A stretch of DNA of 46,743 nt from Alectoria sarmentosa (lineage: Eukaryota; Ascomycota; Lecanoromycetes; Lecanorales; Parmeliaceae), in NCBI GenBank assembly GCA_009733775.1, contig WOGZ01000264.1, forward strand, positions 1-46,743, written 5' to 3'. Position numbers and translations under genes: made by a program. Position 1 is the first letter of the stretch; each line of letters starts with the position of its first letter. Shown piece after piece: positions 1 to 9,914 of this stretch. The notes beneath the pieces were generated by a model. The model was not told the origin of the DNA. It saw only the letters and a list, made by a program, of their open reading frames with translations, and ran no database searches.

Positions 1-3000
1 ATCTTTTATGATCGATTTCTCGCGACTTTTAAAGATTTATATTATATGTTTATATGATCATTATTATGAAATAAATTTATACGATTTCAACGATATAATA
101 ATTTCGTAAATATGATAGAGGATTATAATGTTATTCAAAAAAGAAAATAATTCGTTAAATGAGAGCAGAGGTTTCTCGGAAGCCGCTCTGCCGTTTCGAA
201 TAATGACATATTTGAATTAAATATATATCGATATATATACATTCAAATTTCGTAATTTTTAGCTCATTGGAAAGCTCATGTCAAGTTGTATAATCTGCGA
301 AATTATGAAAAAATTATATCCTTAAGGGGGTAGGGGGCAAAAGATGTAAGATTTGTACATACAAATTTGGTGAGGGCGCTCGGGAGGCCTAAACGCCGCT
401 ATCCGGGCGCTAACCGAAAAGCGTAGTGGTTTCGAATTTATGATTGGCTGCACATACAAATTTAAGGTATTTTAGCTCAGCCCTACACTATTCTTTTATA
501 TAATAGAGATACAACCGAGTCCCCAAGACATTCACATAGCCCTAGCCCTAAGATATATGAGATACCATGCATACAAATATTGCATTTTAAAAGCACCTGC
601 CAACACCCAGCGGAATGAAGCGCTAGCGTCCAAACGCTCCTGCGCCAGGCCATTTCGCGATTGGATGGACAGCCTTACTCATGTTCCGAGCGGCGAAACG
701 GGCGACAGCATAAGCTGGACGGGGAGCGGGAACGTTGCGCAAAACAAAAGGAGGACAAGGTTCATTCTGAAATGCCTTTGATCATCGACAGTCTCCGATC
801 TCCAGGGAGCATGTCATGCAAGCGGTTGCGCGCACAGCCGACCACGAATGCCACGTACATTCGGTCGGAGCTTGGAGCCCCTCCCATCTCCAGTCTTCCG
901 ATGACATCATCCCAAAAATTGTTTCGACCGATGGCAATGTGTAGTGCTCAAGGCGTCTACCGGGGTCCTAGTGCATCGCTCTCATTCATACGAGTAACCC
1001 CGGTCGAGTCAAAATTCAGAAAAACGACATTCGATCCTTGCGCAGGAAGGAAGCCACCGGCTGCCTCTCAAAGTGGTGCATAATCTTCTCCGCTGACCTC
1101 TAGACTCATTTCAATGTTCGCGACAAGAGGGACGTCCTCGGGTTTGGATTGTGCTTCTCGCATGTCGCATCAGTAGCATCTACACGTCGCCTGTCGCAAC
1201 AGGCTATGCAGGCGGCACCTTTCTTTCATGACGGAAGATTTGTCTACCCTTCGGATCTTGACTTGCTGTCAAAGACGCCACCGGCGGATGCCGGAAGTGA
1301 AGGGGCAACCTTACCACATATAGCTTAGCGGCATTGCAATGCCTAAGTACATTCGCAAGGAACACAGCAACACTTTCGGTGACTCTGATCTTACGAAACT
1401 TTGATTTGCGAATTTTTGGGCTTCTTTTCCCACGGAACCTCAACTTTGATACCTACATCCTAGAGTTTTTGTGATGGGAGGTTAAGACACAACACAAAAG
1501 GTGCAATTCCCAATCCGGCTTAGCTTGCCCAATCACCCGCCGGTGACGCCTGTTGCACGACGAGATACTGCATTACCCTTGTCGGTATGGAGGGTATAGC
1601 AGTGTTGATGAAGGCAGGTTTGCTGGCACCAATCACAAACACATCGACTTTTCGACTTTTCAGCGCAGTAGTCAGAGCAATGGCGTCGATATGGAAAGAG
1701 GTGTTTTTAGAGCGCAACTTGGCGCATATAGAATCATAGTCGGATTATCACGGACTGGGTACATATAGGGTCTGTGCTCAGGTGGTAAAGCAATAGCAAT
1801 CATACGGTAGGTAGCTGTATATTCTACGAAGGAGATACTCGGTGCGTCCAGAAGGTTAGCACTTGCTGGTCGAGGGAGGACAGCAATCGAACGGAGCTCA
1901 CATCCGTCCTAGCGCGAAGATCGATTAGCGTCCTCGATCTACGAACTAAAGTACCTACCTTGCCTTACCTAAGGTACTTTATTAGTCTCCCGGGCTCGTC
2001 AAAAATAGAGTTCAATGACAGCAAGTCCGGTCTCGAGGCCAGAAAAGTGACCAACGAAAAATCGGACCATCACACTTCAGCTTGGCGATTTGTAGTATTG
2101 ATGACGGAGCACATTTCATAAGCTGAAAAACTAACTCGGTAATATATTCCTTTGATTATGGACTAACAGAAGTTGAGAGAAGATACATATACCTACCTAC
2201 ATGGCAATCTTTTGATTCTGGCGGATTCTCGTTGAACTCTATTTGGCCTCGAGCGAGCCGGGCTCCTGGGTCCAACGCCACTGAAATACCCTGGAAGCGG
2301 GTGTAGCCTGTTGCGGCTAGCACGCGAGGGTGATAGATACCTACTTTACCGTGATTTACTTCTCGGCAGCACGAGTATTACTGTACAATTATATCATTGT
2401 ATGAATCTGAGAAAACTCCACAAGGTCCCAACCCCTGGAGTCCATCGAGTCACGACAGGAATGTCTGGCTTAGCGTCTTGGATGCCTGGAAGCATGTGCC
2501 ACTGCCACGATGCGACAGGTCCAACGGCTACTCCACCCTCCATCCATCAACGTACCCACGTGGAATGTGGATGGAATCCAAACGCCGCCAGTCGAGAATC
2601 CCAAATTTGCACACTGCTCAGTCCCAGCCTGGGGTCGATATCGATTCCTCGCAGCCCAAGTCACCAAACGGGTCCTGCTGCCTCACCCACAGCTTCTCAC
2701 CGGTAGGTAGGTATAGGTAGGTATCGGGCGTGCGTTCAAACGTTCCATGAATCACGACGCAAAGTATTCAAAGTTCGTGCATGATGCACCGAACATGCTT
2801 CTACATGCATCGAACATGCAAGGATCTTCATCAAATTTTCCCACGTCGGAAATCCGATCAACTCCTTCCAGCTGCCGATCACGACGGTGAGGTTGCAACC
2901 TGTCTCTCGATATGCTTGGCTCCCAACGGCTTTTTGGACAGATTGTACAGAAGATAGTGTGCTTATACTTTTCACTAGGTATCATCGTACATCACTGTAT

Positions 3001-3477
3001 CGAAAATCACATCAACGTTTGAGTGGGACCAGTCGGGCATTAAACGATGAAGCAGAAACCGAGGATTTGCTGTCCTGCAGCTTTCTAGCTTCAAATTCTA
3101 TCGAATTTCTCCTTCCGTGTCGATGACTGCGTGTGAAAGTTGATCTTTCTCATTCTCGCCAGTCATCTTCCAAAGAACCTGCATCAGATTGAGCGAGGGC
3201 GTTAACGAGAGTCGAGTGGCTCCCTCGCTAAAGCGGCCAGAACTGTCAGCTTGCCTTGGCCAAGCCAACAGACGTGTGGTTCCGGCCTCACGCCCCATCA
3301 GGCTTAGGGTGAGGCCGTGAGCGTCGCTTTACGCTCGCATGACGCGGGTGAGAGAGAAGCGGGCTCCCTCGGATTTCTGCAGACTACGTTGTCATTTGGT
3401 GCTCGGTAGAGCTTTCCGTAACCTGTAGCTAGCTTCATGCCTGCAGGTACTCTGAACATTTTAGACCGCTGTCAGAG
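1..3477. other. Gene-poor, AT-rich start region
   Basis: The first ~350 bases are clearly AT-rich, with runs such as tatatatcgatatatatac, unlike the ~50% GC of the rest; this resembles the edge of an AT-rich (possibly RIP-mutated) block. From about 500 to 3,300 only short open frames occur (under 145 codons), none with a recognisable domain and several overlapping on both strands. The 2,300-2,720 stretch has overlapping frames in three registers, which fits non-coding DNA. I see no gene that I can support here. Confidence 0.5.
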
Positions 3478-3770
3478 GAAGATAGCGAAATCACATTACA
3501 TGTACATATAGTTGGTGCTAGCTTCGCCTACTGGTGCTGGAGATGATGGCAAATTCGCAGTATAGCTGAGGCTAGCTTCGCTCACTGGTGCTGGAGTTGA
3601 GGGCGAAATCACAGCATGGCTGAAGCTAGCTTGCTGTACTTGCGCTGGAGATGATGGCAAATTCGCAGTACGGCTGGAGCTAAGCCTGGTCTACCTGTGA
3701 TGGAGTTGAGGGCAAACCCACTGGAGGGCTGGAGCTAGCTTGGTGTGCTTATGCTGGAGAAGTTGACGGT
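3478..3770. repeat. 54-bp tandem minisatellite with alternating unit types
   Basis: About five diverged copies of a 54-bp unit. The anchor word ctggag or tggag recurs at roughly 3537, 3591, 3645, 3700 and 3753. Two flavours alternate: units with agatgatggcaaattcgcag and units with agttgagggcaaa or agttgagggcgaaatcacag, so the array has a 108-bp dimeric order. The word gctagcttcg or gctagcttg recurs inside each unit. The array is about 250 bp past the stop codon of the GH12 gene and lies outside its reading frame. Confidence 0.85.
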
Positions 3771-4020
3771 TTTCTCCTCGCTTCCGATTTGTCAAAGATA
3801 ATTGCGAATTAAGTGGGTAGGTACTCTACGTGGGTGTAAGGAACAGAATTGAGAGGGAGAGGGAGGGAGAGAGGAATGCAGACAAAAAGGTGTCCAATCA
3901 AAAGCCATTTCCTCTATACAGAACGATCTATACAATGTTCCGGCCTGGGTAATCTGGACAACTGATAAGAGAAACACTGCCAGCGTGTAGATGCAAAGCC
4001 ATAAGTCGAACGCCTGACGC

Positions 4021-5268
4021 TCACAGCACCCAAGACCAGAGCATCCACACCCCCACCGCCCCTTCCAGCAAACCCCAGCACCATGTGAGCCCCTCCACCC
4101 CCATGAGCGACACCGCACCGCTTTTGGCCGGCGCCGTCTTGCTGTTTGTCGGTGCCCCGTTGGTCTTTGCCGGGGCGCCATTGGTCTTTGACGGTGTCAC
4201 CGACGACGTGGTGGTCTGGATGGTCAAATCGATGTTGCTCGCGTCAAATGTCACATTTTTCCCGTCGCTGTGGATGGCCTCGCTGCCGAATTGGGCGGTG
4301 CCGAGATAAGTGGAGGCGTCCATTTTGTTGCCTTCGACGAGGTACTGGAAGAGCGGGAGGACGTTGAGCTGCGAAAAGGACGTCATGTTCTCCGGAGCGA
4401 CGAAGCTGAAGACCTCCTGGCCCGGGCCGGGTTGGTTGTTTTGGCCAAAGTTGTGGCCAGTGAAAAGAGTACTGGGGGAAGAAAAGCAGAGGTGTTAGCT
4501 AGATGGTTCCAGGATTATCATTGAGGAGTTCGTCCATTGACTCACTAAGACTTGCCATCCAGCACGGCGCTACCAATTGAGCCGTTCGCGTACCCTATGG
4601 GCTCCGTCGCATCTATGGCGGCAAACCAGATCATGACTTCAAATTTTGGGTTCGTGACGTTGGTGGACTGCTTGAAGTCGGGATCGAGGAAGAAGTCGAG
4701 AGTCACGTCGGCCTTTGCACCAATGGCGGTCAAGCCTTCGACGTCAAAGATTTTTGGGTTCCCGTTCGCGGTCGGGTACATGGACCAGTTTGCGCTGACT
4801 TCAAGTGCGGTGATGTTCTGAAGCATCACAGGGAGGTTGCTGGATTTCGACTTGACATTGGCATAAGAATGCACCTGCGTTTCCAAGTCGGTGTCGCCAT
4901 TGATCGTCCACTCCCAGGTGGTCGAGAAAGCGGTTCCATCTTTTTCGTCTTCCACCTATTGAGGCTTTAGAAATCCGCCTTGATGAGACATGGGCTGGAA
5001 AGATGATACCGTTGTGCACTGCGCTCCCGACTCGTATCCTGAAGCATAGGCACCCCAAGCGTTGTTTTCAACTATGGATCCTTATTAGATGGTGTCCGGT
5101 AGTATTGGAAGCGCAGACGTTGGACTTGCTCATGTACTGTCCGGAAGTACTGTTGAAGGTCTGATATTGGCCACACAAGACGGCTTGCGCGGCCGTCTTC
5201 TGTACTGCCGAGGTAAAAGCGACGACAAGAACAATGGCATTGTATAGAGAGCTCTTTACTAAGGCCAT
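4021..5268 (-). CDS. GH12 endoglucanase/xyloglucanase, probably GPI-anchored
   Basis: Exons (minus strand) 5268-5151, 5071-5010, 4955-4546, 4471-4021; 346 aa. Glycoside hydrolase family 12 cleaves beta-1,4-glucan or xyloglucan in plant or fungal wall. Seen: an N-terminal signal peptide (residues 1 to ~28), the substrate-cleft segment NNAWGAY, the nucleophile region FEVMIWF (Glu166) and the acid/base region QFGSEA (Glu261), in the order and spacing of GH12. After the catalytic domain comes a Ser/Thr/Pro/Lys linker with repeats of KTNGAP, then a hydrophobic C-terminus; this is the layout of a GPI-anchored wall or membrane form, longer than the ~240-residue secreted enzymes. Introns of 79, 54 and 74 bp restore the conserved frame; the first donor (GTACTT) is the least certain. 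No cluster partners. Confidence 0.85.
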
Positions 5269-6766
5269 CTCTACAGGAAGGTTGAGAGATGTAAAGGGTA
5301 GAATCACAGTGTAAAATGAATGTTGTCTCTTCGTAGAGGGGCCAGCCTGAACGATGGTTATCAATCACCACAGGAGAAGATCAATCCAAGAGCCACCTGC
5401 GAAAGGCCATTGTTGTCACCCCATCGTCGAAGGATGGGTGGTCGGTGATAAGATAGGATGATAGCCAAGTCAAAAGAGGTGTGGAACGCATGCATAGACG
5501 ATAGACAATAGTCGCATCTGGAAAGCCGAGGCCGTGCACTACCGTGCAGTGTCATGCAGAATGGGGAGTCGGGGGTGACTACATGTCGCATCTACGGGGC
5601 CCAAAGGGGGCACCATCATGCACGATAGTGGGTACATATCGCATATTGCTCGCATATTCTTGATTTTGGCGTGGCCCCCACGTACGTCGTTATGCGCCCA
5701 AAGGCTCGCCCTTAGCTGTCCCTAGCTGACCCTAGCTGACCCGGAGACTTTTTTGGAAAATCAAAGACCTGGTTGAGAAAATCCAACCTTCCGATTTGCC
5801 GCTCCAGCATAAATGCAGCACTTCAATTCGCAATTCTTTCTCAAAAGAACCACTTATTCCACGTAACGGATTGCCGCCCTTGCTCTTTTACCAATCGTGG
5901 CTTATTCCTACGGACACCTGGCCATGCAATACTACATGTCGACCAAAAAGTATATCTCGTTGATATCGTCAACAAACTTTCGGGACTCAGAAGCCTTGAT
6001 TTTCGATTCTATTCGTGTCAACGATTCTATAGCCATAATATGTTGGTAGCACGTGATATGTAATTTACAACCGGCTAGCGAGTTGGAGCTGTCACCGTGT
6101 GTATAGAGTCCTAACTGAGCAGGTCGAGCCTACCTCACGGTGTGGAAAAAACGGCTTGATAGTTTACCCGTGGGGGTGGTCGAGATATCTTTTGTCGCTA
6201 CTGTCGCTCCTACAGTCGATACGGACTGGTGAGTCTTGGGCCCAGACTAAGGGAATCTCTCGGGTTTCCCAACAAGTTGAAGCCTTGTAGCCAGCATCAT
6301 GAACGACGCACATCAATGTCAACGAGACCCACAGTTCGGAGTCTTCAACTGTAGATCCTGCAGCTATGCTGCAGCGATCCTGCAGCCGCTATCGATTCTC
6401 ACCATGCAATTGTGCCCGCCGCCAAAGTTACTTCACAAGAAGCGACTTTTTTGTGGAACAGTACAGATACTCGGTTTTTGGACAACGTCAGGGCGCTCTG
6501 GCTCTCCTTACTTGATTATATCCAGAGGGCCAACATAATTAGACAAATAACTTCATTTAATTTTGATATTTCCTCGTCAAGTTCCTGGTATCTGGGGTCT
6601 TCAACACCAACCTTGCCTTAACACGACTGCCATCAGCCTTTGCGTACCTTGCTAGGTGCGGCTTTGGTGGTGATCAAGCGCCCCTGTCAAATTCGATACT
6701 TAACGTGCCGAGCAATCCAACCATCGCGACCGCAGGTATCTTATATATTTCATCTCAAGGTCCGAG
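5269..6766. other. Intergenic, no supported gene
   Basis: Holds the upstream region of the GH12 gene (minus) and of the GT2 gene (plus), which diverge from it. A short direct repeat of tagctgaccc occurs near 5,720-5,745. Open frames are short and show no recognised domain. Confidence 0.5.
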
Positions 6767-9138
6767 ATGGCGATGACATACATACCTGAGGGGTCGACAC
6801 GTGAGGGGTCGATACGCGAGGAGTCTCCACGAGATACGCCTCCTTCGTCAGAAATCTGTATCTGCAAGGAACAGCCCTCCACGACGGAAATCTCCTTTTC
6901 CAAGGAAGGGCCCACCACCACGGAAATCTCTATTTCCAAGGAACAACCCAGCGTGGAACAAAATTATGCTGTCGAAAAGCTTAATGACAAGGACGACGCC
7001 GGCTACGTCCGATCGTGGAAGGTTCGAGTAAACCAACTGCTACCATTCACTTCATTGACCGCAATCTGTTCATACTGGCTGTATTTTGCCTTTCGCGTTA
7101 GGTATACGGTGGCTGCGCAACGGTTGAAGCATACAGTATATCCAGTGGCCTGGCTGTTCCTTTCCATTGAGCTCGGGGTCGCATGTGAGCTTCCTGACGT
7201 TCCTCTGATTAAATCTTCTCTTGAGTGTCTGCTGATGCAGCTATCTCATAGTACCAGTACTGCTTACCCAGATGTTGCAATGTCTCTCGATCAAACCTCG
7301 CCACCGCCCTAGACTGCGTGTCGTTGGAGAACATGTTCCTATGGTCGACGTTTTCATCACCTGCGCAGGTGAGGAGACTGAAGTGATTCTTGACACACTG
7401 AGAGCAGCCGCTGGTGTTGACTGGCCGCGGGACAAGATGCGTATCATAGTTCTAGATGACAAGAAATCTGACGAGGTTCGGCGGGAGGTGGAGCTGATAG
7501 GCTTGGAAAATTCAAGTATACACTATTCGGCAAGAACAAAGATCAAGGGCATGCCACACCATTTCAAAGCAGGGAACCTCAACGGCGGACTAAAATACGT
7601 TTCAACTCTTGAAGGGGAGAAAGCTGAGTTTGTTGCTGCTTTGGATGCCGACATGATTGTTGAGAGTTTCTGGCTCCGAGCTATCATCTCCCATCTTATA
7701 ACCGACCCTCAATTAGCATTAGCATGCCCGCCTCAGGTAAGTCGACGTCATTCTCCCCAGTCTGGATGGTGGTACTCTACCTCGTTCGGACACGCTCTAT
7801 TCGGTATTTCGACTAACCAGTAGTAGTTATTCTATAACGTACCAAAGAATGATCCACTTTATCAAAACTTGGCGTTATTTTTCGGCATTCTGGAGGCTGT
7901 GAAAGACTCTATCGGATCAGCTTGGTGCACAGGGTCTGGCTATGCAATTCGCCGATCTGCTCTAGATCAGATCGGCGGTTTCCCCATCGGCTCAGTGGCT
8001 GAGGATGTCTACTGCTCGAACTTGCTGCTCGGAGCTGGGTGGAAGACATGTTACGTACATGAACCTCTGCAATGGGGCACGGTACCGGACTCATTCTCTG
8101 GCCATATCAAGCAGCGAGCACGATGGGTGAGCTCACACCATCCCCATGTACGGTAGTATTCAATTCCTGCTGACCATGACTAGACGATTGGGACCGTTCA
8201 GACTGCAGCAAAACTTAATTTCTTCCTCTACGGCCGAATTTGTCGGGGAATGAGTTTCCTTCATAGATTCTGCGGATTCGTTTTCACTCTCGGTACCATC
8301 TCCACAGTCTCCTCAACGGCTTCTCTCTTGATGTTTCCCATTGTCTTGGTATCTGGCTACAGGCTCGTTGCGTATGCAAACAATGACCAGTTGAGATGGC
8401 TCATCCGACTCGCCTTTTTCTCTTTATTTATCAACCGTATAAATGAGTTCATCGCATTCACGCCGGTTGGCTATCGTTTTGCCTGGCGTGGTAACCTCGG
8501 AACGTCCTGGATGGCACCCTGTCAGTATTCTTCGCTCACTTGGCATCCGTTCCTCGCAGGCAAGCATCCCTTTACTGATAGTTTTGTTCCGTGTAGATCA
8601 CGCCGTTGCAATCGTCCGCTCGTTTGTCCTTCCCTCCTGGCTCGGCGGAGCAATGGCCAGCTTCGCCTCATCCGGCAGCATCGACTCGGTCATCAATGAG
8701 CGCGACGCCCGCACCCGTGCCCCCTTGGTACGCCGTCTAAGAGTAATTTTGTTGAACGGCGGAGTCCTCATCCACGTCATGTATATACTCTTTACCGCCG
8801 CCGCCGTCGCTGCCTCTCTCGTTCGCACCTTTACAACGACTGCAGACGCTTGGCAAGACCGCTTATTCTATGTCCTCACCCACGCGGGTTGGCCTCCATT
8901 GGTTTGGCTTGTTGCTTCGGTGGCTTGTACGGTTCCCATCAAATATGCGGTGGACCCGCCTGCGATGCCTGATCGTGAAGATTTGCTGCAGAGGGACAAG
9001 GATACGTTGATTGCGCATCCGACCGAGGGCGCGAAGCGAGCGAGGTGGGGGAAGAGTAATCTTCTGCACGAGGGGTTCTATGTGTTGATAACGGCTTATA
9101 CGACGGCGATATTCTTTGGGTCTTGGTTTGTTCAATGA
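6767..9138 (+). CDS. Cellulose-synthase-like GT2 membrane glycosyltransferase
   Basis: Exons 6767-7184, 7252-7736, 7827-8126, 8184-8520, 8597-9138; 693 aa. A processive family-2 glycosyltransferase in the cellulose synthase/hyaluronan synthase superfamily that should build a beta-linked polysaccharide from a UDP-sugar at a membrane. Seen: a low-complexity N-terminus with imperfect repeats (EISISKEQPS type), two hydrophobic segments in residues ~90-155, the UDP-binding DD at 208-209, the DAD motif at 271-273, TGSGYAIRR, the catalytic ED at 360-361 and QRARW at 397-401, then several C-terminal membrane spans. Introns of 67, 90, 57 and 76 bp all restore conserved sequence, e.g. WMAPYHAVAIV across intron 4. 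The product is unknown; a mixed-linkage glucan synthase such as Tft1 is one possibility. All catalytic motifs are intact. Confidence 0.88.
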
Positions 9139-9914
9139 GGGACGGGGGCAAGGGCAAGGGCAAGGGCAAGAGGAAGGGTCAAGAAGGTTTCTATCAAAAA
9201 TAAATAATTAGCGAATGTGTCCGAGAGTACAACTAAACCGGGAGGGAGGGATGGTACAAATAAACTTGGGGGAGAGGGGGTGGGGAAAGGGGAGTTTTGC
9301 GTAAAGGCTAATTAATAAATACCGTTCTACTGCAAGTAATCATCGCACAATCACATACAGGTGGTGCAGGTGATTAAAAGACGAGCCACAACAATGTGTG
9401 TGCACGTGGTTAATTAATTAATTAATTAAACGGCGGTGTAATAACGGGAGAGATTTTACGGCCGGAACATCAGTATCGCCGAGTGCAGAGCACCACGACA
9501 AATGGCATGCACGCTTGGCATCCTTGGCATGCTTTTTCCAGCTGCTTCGTGCCTTTTTGCATGGTAGTTGGCTACAAGTAAGGTCGTGAAGCATGTTTCG
9601 CCACTTCACTTACCCTTCATCCTCCATCGCATCACCTCTGCTTACTAATTAACAAGCTCACTCGCGAGAGTGGTCACGACCCTCCAGCTTCCATGTTTCT
9701 GCTTAGCTCGAACTTATAGTTTGTCGTGCCAAGCATTTCAGTCATTGCAATGGAACCCCACCAAACGCCCTGAGATTTACCTTCACTCCACATCTGTCAA
9801 ATCTAATCAACTCACAGCTGTGTACAACCCTCACTTGATTACCCAAGTAAACAGGACCGCAATACCATACCTTACCTTTTTCTTTCAACTAATCCCTTCC
9901 CCACTGCCATCAAA
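9139..9914. other. Intergenic between GT2 and HEL2
   Basis: Starts with a short ggcaag repeat just after the GT2 stop (~9,147-9,170) and holds a TTAA/TAAT microsatellite at about 9,410-9,430. The last ~80 bases before the HEL2 start are rich in pyrimidine tracts, as is usual for a fungal 5' leader. The open frame here (9,670-9,927) is leader sequence, not a gene. Confidence 0.5.

Noticed and set aside
2311..2720. Overlapping plus-strand frames of 131 and 107 codons plus minus-strand frames
   Set aside because: Three registers are open at once with no conserved motif, which suggests chance in a region with few stop codons.
3300..3315. A ttaggg motif resembling a telomere repeat
   Set aside because: Only one copy; no array, so no evidence for a telomere or interstitial telomeric tract.
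3478..3770. Possible CRISPR-like array
   Set aside because: Units are diverged head-to-tail copies with no constant repeat and unique spacers, and the genome is eukaryotic; it is a minisatellite.
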